In this document: positions 11,366 through 23,520 of the stretch, one piece after another
Layout: each line of letters starts with the position of its first letter
How positions within the stretch are numbered: the stretch's first letter is position 1
Source: Erythroxylum novogranatense
Taxonomy: Eukaryota > Streptophyta > Magnoliopsida > Malpighiales > Erythroxylaceae
Direction of reading: 5' to 3'
Length of the DNA stretch: 64,000 nt
Assembly (NCBI GenBank): GCA_029891385.1
Contig: CM057231.1
Location: 18,386,300-18,450,299, forward strand
Program-made: the position numbers and the translations under genes
Notes under the pieces: generated by a model
Database searches by the model: none
What the model was told of the DNA's origin: nothing
What the model saw: the letters and a program-made list of their open reading frames with translations, nothing else

Positions 11366-13882
11366 TGTAACATCTCACCCCCGACGGGAAGGGTAAAATA
11401 GTAATTTGGTCAGGGGTGAGAGTGATTAAGACTGATTTGGCATTTTTATGCATATTGATATTTGTGAATAGTGGAATTGTTGCACATGAAAAATAACTGT
11501 ACATGCATTCGTGATATTTCCCGGTATTTGTGCCTAAATGGGATTTTATTTTGGAAAATGTGGTTTATGGGCTTGAAAATGTAATTGGAGTGGATTGTTA
11601 TGTGTTTTATACTTTTAGGAAATTTTAGGAATTTTTTTGGACTTTCTCGGAGAAAATTTCCGTACCGGAAAAAATTCACCAAGTGGCGAACCAGTTGATT
11701 TTCGGTAGTGAAAATTGTTATCCAATAGCACTACAATATTGGTTATATTATTTTGGATTTAGAATTAGGGCCATTAGAATTGAATGGGTCAAATTTCATT
11801 AGGGTTTCTTGATAAATCCTATTACATGTTTTTGTCTTATCCTTCTTTTGTCTTTTCTTCTAAATGGACAAGTGTCCTATGACTCATCTTAAATTGATTT
11901 AATGTTGGTGTTTCACCAATTCTCCACGACACTTGCAATTTTCAAAGGCCAAATGAGGTTGTCTTCATGCTCTCCCTCTCTTCATTCTCGACACTCTAAT
12001 TTTGAGAGGGAGAAAAAGAGTTTTTGGGAAATTTTCTTCTCCTCCTTCGTGGGTTCTCCTCCCTTGAAGTCTCCATTTGTCCTAGCCAAAATTGTTACTC
12101 TTCATCTTGCTTCTAAGAGCCTAACCTAGCTTCCCTTGCAAAGTGATGATGATGATTGTGTGGTGGAAAGAATTAGAGAGCATTGTGAGATTGTGAAGTC
12201 TAGAAGAGTAGAAGCTTGTTTAAGGTAAATCATATATTTATATGATGGTTTTATAGTTATTTGTGATGTTACTTAAGGTTAATTGCATGGCTAAGTTGAA
12301 CAAAAATGATGATTAACTTGAGTTGGGATGGTTAGAGATTTCAAAGACAGATTCGTGACTCCACTTGGTTAATTGTTTTGAGCTATTTAACGTTCGAATC
12401 TAGAGAAACTCAAAACATAGAAGTTGTAGATCTAGAGATCTACTATCTCCATAAATTTTTCCACGATTTTACAGTGAGAAAAATGAGAGTAATAGGCCCC
12501 TAATTGAATCGGGTTCAGAACACCAGCGAGATTGAACTAAGACCTGAAAGTTAATTGTTTGAGGACCTTAGAGTTGGAATTGGATGATGAGCTCTTCTTA
12601 CAAAATGTTCAAGAATGTGTCATTTAAGATTTGTAGAGAGGAAATTTTAATTGGATGAAGATTCTGCTAGCTATGTCCGAATAAGTGAAGGTTGTTCCTA
12701 ACCTTAGTGATACGGAAGAGAACAGAAACAGGTCAGGTGTGTAAAAATCACAATAAATCCAATTTATATTATTTTCGAACCTGCTTTGGATATGTCATAG
12801 CCATATGAGTTTATGGGAAATGAAACTTTGAATCACCTTAATTGGATGTTAAATGAATGAGTTATAAGGTTTTAAGTCGATGAGGTCCAACTGTGACTGC
12901 ATGTTAAAGTTCGATTGTTAATGGAAGATTTGAGCATATTAAAGACCAAGTTAGACCATGGTTATAAAAGAAGAAATGTAAAGTTATGTGTTAATTAGAG
13001 TTCTAGAAAGTTTGAAAAAAAACATTTTACCTATGTATAGGGAGTTATGAATTGTTAATTATTGACTGATTATGTGCATTTTGGTGAAACCTAGCCATAA
13101 GTATAGGTTTTGTGAGTATTGTGATTGGAAGCAAATTTAGATATTTTTGTGATTTTAATTGGCTCAAGTAATCTTCTGGAAGGTTGTAGAAGAAGAAATT
13201 AGCTTGAAAATGAGATATAGCATGTTAATTTTGGATTCATAATTGGGAGTTATGAATTTTCAAAGACTGGACCTAAGCTAGGTCATAGACTAGTGATCAG
13301 GGCAGCCACTTGCAAGACAGTTTTGAGTTTTTTAGAAGTGGAATTGACTATTAATCCCTTCATGAGAAGTGTAGCATTCTGTTTGATCTTTTTATAGGTA
13401 TAAAGTATGCAATTTTTTGACATTTTTGCAAAATGTTATGTTTTTTATAAAATTGTTGTTCAGTTCAGGTGGTATCAGTGGGTAGAATCATTCATTGAAT
13501 TGTTTGACCTACTTAGCAATTGAATTTGATTTCATTTTGTTCATGAAAGTTGTAGGTCACTTTCTGATCTTTCATTTTGCATAAATCTTGTAATTTTTAA
13601 CAAAGGTAATGAGAAGTTATGGATTTTATAAAATGTTGCACTGTTTTGACAAAATGTTGCACTGTTTTGAGAGGCATTGTGAAGGAAGTAACTTTGACTG
13701 TATTTTTGACACCCTTAGAGGTGAGATTAGTTTTTGTGTCCTTCATGAAACTTGTAGAACTCTCTTTTCTCTATAAAATACATACCAATTTTGTCCAATT
13801 TGAAGTTTGGAGTAGGGAGTTATACCCTTTGGAAGTTGGGATGTCGGAGGACGTTTGTTCCAAATTTGCCATTGTAGTGTGT

Positions 13883-13964
13883 AAGTTGACTTGTATCCTT
13901 AGACAAGTCGACTAGGACATGCACAGTAGCATAAGTCAACTAGGATTCTCAGGCAAGTCGACTA
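13883..13964. repeat. Cluster of four AAGTCGACTT-like words in the Tekay-like LTR
   Basis: AAGTTGACTT (13883-13892), AAGTCGACTA (13905-13914), AAGTCAACTA (13933-13942) and AAGTCGACTA (13955-13964) are separated by short unique spacers. One spacer contains GCACAGTAGCATAAGTC. Its parts resemble the spacers of the copia-leader array at 22220-22392. Confidence 0.75.
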
Positions 13965-15744
13965 GGATCATATATTTTCCTTCTTTTGCTTATAACTTTT
14001 CCATCTGACATCTGATTGACCTGATTCTTGAGGCATCGGATTCGTGAAACATTGAATTTCATTTTATGTGAAATTGGGAATTTTTTTGGATGGGAAATTG
14101 ACGTAGGTCTGGGTAATGGTTCTTTGGTCACTATTTTATTTATTTTGGGACCTATAGAGGCCCGAATTGAGTAATTTCGGTGCCATTAGATTTCTAATTT
14201 TTAGATGGAATGTTTGTGATGAAAATTTTGGATTAAAGCTGGAAATATCATGAACATGCATTGTACACATTTTAAATCACTACATGTGCACTCGTAAATA
14301 TTTCTGATTTGGACAATTGGTAATGTTTATATACTATAACTATTATAGAGGCACATTTGGAGCGTCGATCCATCGACATTACTGAGACTTCCAGGTATTA
14401 GCTCGAAAGTACAAGTGAGTAACCTAGATGGTTCCTCAATTATTATCTGTTTATATTTTGCACTTATACAACTATGGAGAATAATGGTAGGATTAGTGAT
14501 TGTGTTTGTTTATGACTGAGTTTCGGATACGGATGGTCCGATGAATTGGGAGATTTGACATAGAAGTGTCCTTTATGTGCCGATTGTCAAATTGCTTGCT
14601 ATTACTGTGCTACATTGCGTTGCTTCTCTTGTGATGATTGTTTTAGATTGATTTGTGATATATTGGGCATCTTGCATTTCATACCCAAATACATGAGCGG
14701 ATAATAATAGTTGTGACTAGAGTCGCCATCGACATCTTGAAAAAGAGCCTCGAGCTCGAAGGGAGATAGTGCATACCCAGAGGGCTCTCCTACTCCCTAG
14801 ACGCTTCTACTGCCTACTGTTTACTATTTAAGCGCTCGGTCACAACATTGAAATAAAATGGGAAAGTGTCACATATGCATTGCATACATATTTGATTGAA
14901 CATTTTGAATGGGTGAAAGGCAAAAATGCCTTATATATACTGCGGAGTGTACTAATGTAACATAAACTGTGCTTTGCTTATGTGCAAAAATGTGGTATTT
15001 CTGAATGTGCAGTTATGCGCTTAGATATAATCATGCCGTACTTTTGAACATGGGTTATATCACGTGGTACTTCTGAATGCGGAATATGAAACAACTGTGT
15101 TATATTTGAGTGGTACATATATGCCTTTGGTTATGTATAACTAATTGGATGCTGTGTATAAACTGTCTTTATTGCTTATGGTCAAGGAAAATTGTGAAAT
15201 GTAATCAAGTTTGTAACAGTGAGAGTATACGTTATATGACATGTCATGTTTCATGAATTGGGCAAACTATCGATGATGGTTCCTCACTGAGTTCGCAAAA
15301 CTCATCCAAAATTTGCAAATATTTTTCAAGACTTAGAAGAATATCCCGTTAGGTTCACGGGAGTATGTCTACTGCAATCAAATGAAGAATAAAGGTCGGG
15401 ATCAGTCCACGTCTGCATTAGTGTCATCCATCTATTATTCATAAAAATGTATTCCGCAAGCTTTGTAAATTAATACTTTGTATTTATAGCGGGCCGAATT
15501 TGGTTATGGATTGGTATACATTAAATGGATATTTTAAATTATTATTGAATGTTTGTAATGATTGTGAATGACTGGAATGGTATACAAATTAATGCGAGCT
15601 CGATTGTCTACTACTGTTTTTCGCGCGTATGAATGTTTACAAAAACTTTTGATACTGAGTTTACTGAGTGATGTAGCACGCTACCCTCGCGGGGCACGGA
15701 TTCAGATATCACCATCGATGTCAGGTTTGGGTCACACGGGAGTG

Positions 15745-17513
15745 TGTAGGAAAATCCCGGTGTGTTCATCACATATACACGGTACGAAAAAACAAAAATT
15801 TTTATTCTGGGACCTTCCCGAAAGCTAGGATCCATGTGTCTATATAACAATGTCAAACCATAACGACCAAAAGAGACCGTCTCTAATGGTATCCACGTAG
15901 AGATCAGAGAACCTAACCTGGGCAAACCCTTTGACCCGGGAATAGCTAGAACAAGGTGAAGACTGCTAGATCTTACCTTATTCTTGAAGAGCTAAGGAAT
16001 CAACGATGGAGGAGAAGCTTGGAGAAGATGAAGCTTGAAGATAATGAAGAAGAGACCTTCTCATTTGATTTTTAAAACCCTTCTTTTTAAAACCAACGAT
16101 CATCAACTCTTCATCTCTTCATTAGCCATTTGTCTTTAACATAATTAAAGACATTTAATGCTAAGGTGGAGGTGTTTCCACGTTAGCCTTTATATATATA
16201 TATATATATATATATTACTTAATTAATTAATAAGACATATATATATAAATATAAATATTGAAGTGGTCCAGTCACACTGGGGTCGGTCCTACCGGCCTAC
16301 AGGTCCCGGTATGTAAAAAACATCAAAGACTTGTTTCAGCAATATCGATGTCACGATCTCATCGGGACATATCCCAATCTCATCGGGATCCATTTAGTCC
16401 TATTGCTCTCCATATATTAGATCTCTGTCCAAAACTATTTTACGAATTTTCCGAATCACTCTTATGCGTGTGACCCATTAGGTTCCCGGTTATGTTGGTC
16501 ACTTAGATTAACACTTAATCCAAGCAAGTCATGAGCGGTATCTAGCAACACATCATGACCCCCAATTGACCAGAAAGTAATTGGTTTGACTAATGAACCT
16601 ATGTTCATCACGGACCATATCACGAACCTTTCCATAGACAATTACTGTGCAATTCGTCCTTTCACCATGCTATACCCCACTTGGTTATGAGTATGGGCAA
16701 AGTATCAACTCTTGTTAGACTAACTACGTCAAATCTAGTCCAAGTGATATCAGTTCTTGTCCTGGGAATCATTACTTTATATGTCACTGAAGACACTCTT
16801 CATGACATATGAACTCCAGCCAGAGATTTCCAAGTAATGACCCTGACAAGAGGCCATGGGTATCATCTTCTGCTATCACAGAAGTGATGAATCCTTTATT
16901 GACTACTCAATTACCTTCGAATACCTCAAGCTGTACTCAATCACCACCCTATGAGTGACCTGTGTAAGGCAACAAGGAATGGAGTCAAAGCACAGAATCA
17001 GTATCCAAGACATCCTTGAGCATCTCAAGTCTAAGGATATTTGCACCATTGCTATGATGAGATTATCACTGACATTAAAATAGGACATCCATGTGATGAT
17101 CTCATAGCAGGTCATCCAATGTACTTACTACCTCTAGTAAGCATTCACATCTCAACCCTAAACATCTCATATTTACAGTTTCTGAGATCCACTGCTTGAT
17201 CAAATCAAGGAGCTTGAGATGTTCTAGTCTCTTCGGATTCTGATGTCCAGCCATAATCCTATGACTAGGGATAATTTAGATACTGACATAATTGCACATG
17301 ATAGAAATCTTAGTAGTATGATCACATCATAATTTCCTTCATGCTATGTCATATATCATGGACTTCATTAATTTGCTTATAGATCAATATCCATTCATAA
17401 ACAATGAACAGCAAAGTAATGAAATATGCCTTTCTTTATTTATTCATAAAGTCTGTACACAACTTTGTACAAAACGCGCTAAAGGAGATTGCCTTCAGGG
17501 CACTACTCTAACA
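15745..17513 (-). repeat. Copia-1 3' LTR
   Basis: Termini are TGTTAG and CCTACA on the minus strand. Compared with the 5' LTR it carries an extra segment of roughly 115-130 bases after the (TA)n tract (about 16255-16390). It lacks the duplicated 48-bp block found there. It also has a short extra block near 15885-15900. Confidence 0.88.
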
Positions 17514-17524
17514 ATCTCCCACTT
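17514..17524 (-). other. Copia-1 polypurine tract
   Basis: AAGTGGGAGAT on the minus strand lies immediately upstream of the 3' LTR start. This is the usual copia position and composition. Confidence 0.8.
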
Positions 17525-17587
17525 GACCTAAAGCCAATCGCCTTCATATCTAATACCATAGGTGAGTACATGAGAATCAAAACTCTT

Positions 17588-19675
17588 TTATGATAATGGC
17601 TTTGTCAACGGATCAGCAATATTTTGCTCGGTGGGAATTCTCTCTATCTGAACATCACCTCGACCGATGATCTCCCTAATCAGATGATATCTGTGGAGTA
17701 CGTGTTTGGATTGTTGATGAGACCTTGGTTCCTTCGCTTGCACAATAGCCCCATTGTTGTCACAATACAACTGTATGGGCCCATCACAACTAGGAACCAC
17801 ACTAAGTTCAGTAATGAACTTTCTGATCCAAACTGTTTTCTTTGTTGCGTCTGAAGCGACAATGTACTCTGCCTCGGTTGTTAAATCGACAGTTGTCTCT
17901 TGTTTGGAACTCTTCCAACTGACTGCCCCGTCGTTCAGTGTGAATATATAACCTGATTGGGATTTAGAATCTTCCTTATCAGATTGAAAACTGGCATCTG
18001 TATACCCGCTCACTTTGAGATCTCCATCTCCATATATCAAGAAAACATCCTTAGTCCTTCGCAAGTACTTGAGGATATTCTTGACAGCCACCCAGTGACC
18101 CTCACCAGGATCCGATTGGTATTTGCTCGTAACACTTAGAGCATATGATACATCGGGTCTCGTACATAGCATAGCATACATGATAGATCCTACCGCAGAT
18201 GCATACGGGATCATATTCATATACATCCTCTCATCTTGTGTCTTAGGACACATAGATTTTGAGAGTGTTATCCCATGAGTCACAGGAAGGTACCCTCTCT
18301 TGGATTGCTCCATGCTAAACCTCTTTAGCATCTTGTCTATGTACGTTGATTATGAAAGACCAAGCAATCTTTTTGATCTATCTCTGTAAATCTTTATCCC
18401 AAGGATATAAGTTGCTTCACTAAGGTCTTTCATGGCAAATTGTTTGGATAACCAAATCTTCATAGATTGTAGCATAGAGACATCGTTTCCTAGTAATAAT
18501 ATGTCATCTACATATAGCACAAGGAACACGATTGCATTCCCACTAACCTTCTTATACACACAGTGTTCATCCGGATTTTGTGAGAAACCAAACTCTTTGA
18601 TTACCTCATCAAAACGGATATTCCAACTCCTAGATGCTTGCTTCAATCCATAGATGGATTTCTGAAGCTTGCATACCTTTTCGCCATCATAGAACGTGAA
18701 GCCCTCTGGTTGTGTCATATACACATCCTCATCTAGATTTCCATTTAGGAAAGCTTTCTTCACATCCATTTGCCATATCTCATAATCATAATGAGTGGCA
18801 ATGGCTAGGAATATCCTAATGGATTTAAGCATTGCTACTGGGCTGAAGGTCTCGTCGTAGTCAACTCCTTGTCTTTGACGAAAACCTTTAGCCACAAGCC
18901 TTGCTTTATAGGTAATCACATTACCATCCATGTCGATTTTCTTTTTGAAAACCCATTTACACCCTATGGGTTTTATTCCTTCGGGTGCCTCAACCAAAGT
19001 CCATACTTGGTTTTCATACATAGAATCCATTTCAGCCTTCATGGCTTGAAGCCATTTCTCATACTCTGAACTCTTCAGAACCTCTTTATAGGTGGTAGGC
19101 TCATTATCTTCTATGAGCAATACGTCATTTTGTTCATTTACGAGAAATCCATATCTCTCGGGAACAGAGCGTATCTTACATGACCTACGAACTTCATGTG
19201 TTGTAGAAGGTTGAACTGTTACTTCATCTGTATGAGTCACAGTTTCAGGTTCAGGCAGTTGATCTGCGTCTGTTCGAGCATCTTGAACTTCTTCAAGTTC
19301 AATTTTTCTCCCACTGTCTTCTTGTAAAAGAAACTCTTTTTCTAAAAAAATAGCATGCTTTGAAACGAACACCTTTTGTTCCTCAGCAAGGTAGAATTGA
19401 TATCCCATTGTTTCTTTAGGATATCCTACAAACAAACACTTGTCAGATTTTGCATCAAGTTTATCTGACTGTATCCGCTTCACATAAGCAGGACAACCCC
19501 AAACTTTCAAATGAGTAAGATAGGGTTTTTTGTTAGTCCATATCTCATATGGAGTAACATCAACTGTCTTTAATGAACTCTGTTTAACAAATAAGCAAAT
19601 TGTCTCGAGTGCATACCCCCAAAAGGATTTTGGTAACTTTGCAAAGCCCATCATCGATCGTACCATGTCTAACAA
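17588..19675 (-). pseudogene. Copia-1 pol: integrase C-terminus, reverse transcriptase and RNase H
   Basis: Two ORFs in one frame (19675-18350 and 18331-17588) are separated by a single TAA at 18350-18352. The first holds the end of the integrase core, the GKK-free copia linker with WGCPAYVKR, and the RT. RT motifs include CKWVFKKK, YKARLVAKGF, QMDVKKAFLNG, YGLKQASR and the catalytic LVLYVDDILL. The second has the RT thumb (RPDVSYALS) and RNase H (YTDASFQSD, TTEAEYIVAS, LYCDNNGAI, KHVLHRYHLIRE). The length and order are normal for copia pol. The enzyme would be cut after the RT palm, so it is inactive as written. Confidence 0.9.
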
Positions 19676-20335
19676 GGTTCGATTTCTCCTTTCAGCTACA
19701 CCATTATGTTGTGGTGTGTAAGGTGGATTCCATTGCGATAAAATCCCATTATCTCTGAGATAATCTAAAAACTGTTGGTCTAAGTATTCCCTACCACGAT
19801 CGGATCGTAATGTTTTGATACTTTTCCCAAGTTAGTTTTCTACTTCATTTCTGAATTGTTTGAACTTTTCAAATGCTTGATTTATATCTCATCGAATCTG
19901 GTACCCATATCGAGAATAATCATCGATAAAGGTAATGAAGTAAAGACAACCACTTCTAGCATGGATGGACATCGGACCACATACATCTGAATGTATTAGG
20001 TCTAATACTCCAGTCGCATGTTCACCCTTTCCCTTAAAGGGTAACTTAATCATCTTGCCTAATAAACAAGATTCACATGTGTCATATGATTCATAATCAA
20101 ATGACCCTAAACTACCATTCTTATGGAGCTTAGCTATGCGTCTCTCATTTATATGGCCAAGGCGACAATGCCATAAGTAAGTTGATTTTAAATTATCTCG
20201 TTTAGGTCTTTTCGTTTCATTGACATTCATAATTGGATGTGACATATCTAATATGTAAATTCCATTGCATAATATACCAGTACCATAAAGCATTCCATTC
20301 AAACTAATAGAACAACCATTGTTACTAAAAGTCAA
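19676..20335 (-). pseudogene. Copia-1 GAG-pre-integrase and integrase core, broken
   Basis: The ORF 20335-19889 carries the pre-integrase zinc-binding block (LWHCRLGHINERRI, then CESCLLGKM) and the first catalytic Asp region (IHSDVCGPM, FIDDYSRYG). Downstream, 19888-19676 continues the integrase core in a neighbouring frame with the second Asp (LRSDRG) and the Glu region (HNGVAERRN). At least two stops lie in this part. The DDE residues are still recognisable but the frame is interrupted. Confidence 0.85.
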
Positions 20336-20673
20336 ATGGAAACCATTTATTTAAACAAGAAATGATAATATGTTCTTTGTTAAAACAGTACAAAATAGCA
20401 TTCATCCAGGTTTAATTACAAGCCCACCGGGAGTGACAAAAATAAGTGCCTACGGCTAATGCAAAGAACTCTTGCTCCATTTTCTACACGCAGTCTAGTT
20501 CTCCTTCATGAGTTGTCTCATCGTCCTCGAGGCCTACATATCATTGCATATGTGAGCCACAACCGTATCTAATACCCATATGCTATGATCGAAATAGTAT
20601 TAACCTCAATGACAAACATACTGAAGGAGCCGAGGCATCGATGCCTTCTTCCTTCAATTCTTCCAGATAGACT
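20336..20673 (-). pseudogene. Copia-1 protease region, heavily damaged
   Basis: Minus-strand translation in mixed frames shows fragments typical of the copia protease region between the zinc knuckle and the pre-integrase domain: a WVxDTGC-like active-site block, and a later LVIKPG/GFHLTF-like stretch. Several frameshifts and stops prevent a continuous reading. Confidence 0.55.
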
Positions 20674-21447
20674 TTACTGCTTTAAGCTTAGGTGGCGGTC
20701 TTGCCACAATGGAAGCAAGTTCCTTTGGTGCGCTTTCTTTGGTTTTCTTTTTGGCGCACTTCCTTTTGGTTTCTTAGACCTTTTCTTCTTGATTTCTTTT
20801 CTTTGAACCGAAGAAGAAGAGTCCCACAAGCAAGCCTTGCTATCCTTCTTGATAGATTGCTCATTGCTCTTGAGCAAATTGATCAACTCGAGGATTGTCG
20901 TGGATATTTGGTTCATCCGATAGTTTAACACAAACTGTGAATAACTATCAGACAATCCAACTAGAATTAAGTCAACACTTAATTCATAATCCATAACAAA
21001 ACCTAAGACAACCAACCTCTCAATATACCCATTCATCTTCAGTACATATTGCACTGCAGATGAACCTGGAGTCATCTTAGTAGTGAAGAGTAGCCTCGAG
21101 GTCTCGAACCTTTCAGACCGAGCTTGCTCATCGAAAAGTTCTCTAAGATGAAACACTATGGTATTAGCATCCATAGACTTATGCTGCTTCTGCAGCTCTG
21201 GTGACATAGAGGCGAGCATAATACAGGTAGCCATGTCACTATCTTTGAGATGCTTACGATAAACTTTCTGATCCTCATCAGAAGCATCAACAGCAGGTGG
21301 ATCAGGAAGTGGAACATCTAGGACATAGCCCAGTTCCTCAGATCTGAGAACAATTCTCAGATTTCTCAGCCAATCGAGAAAATTAGGTCCAGTTAATTTA
21401 TTAGAGTCCATAAGTGAGCGCAAATTCACACTGGAAGACATCTTCAA
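20674..21447 (-). pseudogene. Copia-1 gag (capsid part, nucleocapsid frameshifted)
   Basis: The 257-aa ORF begins MKMSSSVNLRSLMDSNKL and shows the copia gag pattern: LTGPNFLDWLRNLRIVL near residue 18, an acidic linker, the helical RLLFTTKM/GLSDSYSQFV capsid region, and a basic Lys-rich tail (KKKRSKKPKG). The CCHC knuckle that should follow is visible only in another frame near 20720 (CFHCGK), so a frameshift removed the nucleocapsid. The start at 21447 or the second ATG at 21441 are both plausible. Confidence 0.8.
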
Positions 21448-21629
21448 TAAACCTAAAGAGAAAGAGAGAAAGAATGTTAGAATATTAATATATGCATGAT
21501 CGTAAGGACTTGTATGACATACATATGGCTCCCACTAGTTTCAAAAATCCATAACCCTTATTACGAATCCAAGAAACATTATGACAAAATGTCCTAGTGG
21601 GTCAATATCCGACATTACTAAAAATGACC

Positions 21630-22014
21630 TTGGGTTTACCCAACAAGCCACCTTAGGTCAATCAGTAGGTATCGGTCATACCAATTGCATCATAGATATT
21701 CGACATTACTAAAATGACCTTGGGTTTACCCAACAAACCACCTTAGATCAATCGGCAGGTATCGGCCATACCAGTTACATAACAAGTGCAATTATCGATT
21801 AGTGCTATCAACTCGTGATGTATGCACACACATTGGGTTATCAACTCTTGATGCGCGTACATCTAATGTACACTACCCAATTTCGCCTCTGTCTACGTTA
21901 ACCTTGAGTTTACTCAACAAATCAACGCTTCTAGTGAAAACCGACCCATTAATCCGAAAATCTTATTTCCATGGTTCGAACATATCCGTATAGAGTGAGC
22001 TTGGGTTTACCCAA
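21630..22014. repeat. Four TTGGGTTTACCCAA palindromes
   Basis: Copies are at 21630-21643, 21720-21733, 21904-21917 and 22001-22014. The third reads TTGAGTTTACTCAA: both arms changed together, so the symmetry is retained. The first two lie in a 91-bp tandem duplication. Confidence 0.85.
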
Positions 22015-22219
22015 TAACCCTAACTCTATAAGAACTCTGGTTCTCCCCATATTAATGGAAGGCGTTAGTTTTCATATTATGTGTGAGGAATTTCAAACTC
22101 TGGTCTCATCCAAACTGTAGGATTATAGTCACCATGACTATATGGAATGATTTAGGGCATTTCATCAATCACATTGAATCTATACCTATAATCATCCATC
22201 ATCCCACCTAAGCATGTGT

Positions 22220-22392
22220 AAGTCGACTTGTGCATGTGTAAGTCGACTTACGCTACTGTGCACATGCAAGTCGACTTATACCATTGTGCAAGTCGACTTA
22301 CCTGTCTACTGTTCACGAGCAAGTCGACTTGTGCATGTGTAAGTCGACTTATATGAGAATGCAAGTCGACTTGTGCATGTGTAAGTCGACTT
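22220..22392. repeat. Array of eight AAGTCGACTT palindromes
   Basis: Perfect 10-bp copies start at 22220, 22240, 22268, 22290, 22321, 22341, 22363 and 22383. Spacers are 10-22 bases and re-use words such as GTGCATGTGT, GCACATGC and TACTGTGCAC. This is not a CRISPR array: repeats are too short and spacers are related to each other. Confidence 0.95.
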
Positions 22393-23507
22393 GTGCATTT
22401 AGATTTGCTCTCTAATCGGCTAATTTCTCAATCCGTGCAGTTCAAATTCACAATACCAAGTGTAATATACTTTACTTTGATGTACCAATGAAACACTTTC
22501 ATTGTATCATGCTTACCATATATAATCATACTATACATGAAAAACTTGAAATGGATTAATACACTATTAATCTCTTAGATTTCCAAATAATTTTTCGAAT
22601 ACCAACTAATCTTCCTAAGTATCTCTAGGTAGTCTACACTTTATCAAGACTACTTCAGCACTAGTCACTAAATTGGTGACGACCAAAACAATCAAGACAA
22701 GGAAATATACTAACGAGACGCTAATGAGACACATTTGACATCCGAAAAATTTTTGGAAACCCAATTTCAATAAAATCATTTTGAAAAGCATACAACATCA
22801 ATGCAACATATTTTTAATCACATTAAAAATGATCCAAGGCATTGGAACCGAAAACTACACAATCAATCATTCCAAACAAAACAGCTCCAGCAACTTTATC
22901 AAAACTGCCAAGCTCTGTCTTTTGCTTGAAAAACTCATTGAAACAATTTCAATAAATTCTAAGAAAATTACAGAGGTTACAACATGTTCACAACATTCTC
23001 CATGAATGTTTTCAGGATTTATTTCCAACAAAAAACTCAACCAACCTCAGCAACAAATCCAATGTTGAATCTGTGTTCCTCAACACAGATATTCCCAGCG
23101 CACACAATAAATTCTCAAATAAATAGTCAATCACCTTGAAAACATGTTTCCATCTTCATAGACATTCATAAACATCTTAGAGACATGTTGGTGAAAGAAA
23201 ATCCAAAAATAAATTTTCTATAATTTATTCTCGAATTTATAAGCATGCTTGTTCAAGGAATGTGCATAAACACAGCAACCAGAACATTAGGGAATAAATT
23301 AGCAAAACCATATCAAATCACATTGATAAATTCTGTTCTTCCACAGACATATTCAACAACATCTTATAAGCACATCTGGGCAAGAAAATTTTGAAAACAA
23401 GATTTCTATACTGATTTCGAATTTAACACAGTCAACATGCATCATCGTCACAACCAATAGGCAGCTCCAACCTTGTTATGATTTCTTCGTTATATACGAC
23501 ACAAGTG

Positions 23508-23519
23508 GCTCTGATACCA
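23508..23519 (-). other. Copia-1 primer-binding site (tRNA-iMet)
   Basis: TGGTATCAGAGC on the minus strand, one base after the 5' LTR. It is an exact complement of the plant initiator tRNA-Met 3' end. Confidence 0.92.
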
Positions 23520-23520
23520 C

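Larger units (their letters stand above)
21448..23507 (-). other. Copia-1 5' leader with two palindrome arrays
   Basis: This 2-kb non-coding leader between the primer site and gag contains TTGGGTTTACCCAA-type palindromes at 21630, 21720, 21904 and 22001. It has a 91-bp direct repeat starting at 21611 and 21702, and eight AAGTCGACTT palindromes at 22220-22392. The part at 22440-23500 is AT-rich with no feature I recognise. Confidence 0.8.

Noticed and set aside
22220..22392. CRISPR-like array of repeats and spacers
   Set aside because: The repeats are 10 bp, spacers are related and unequal, and the context is a plant retrotransposon leader.
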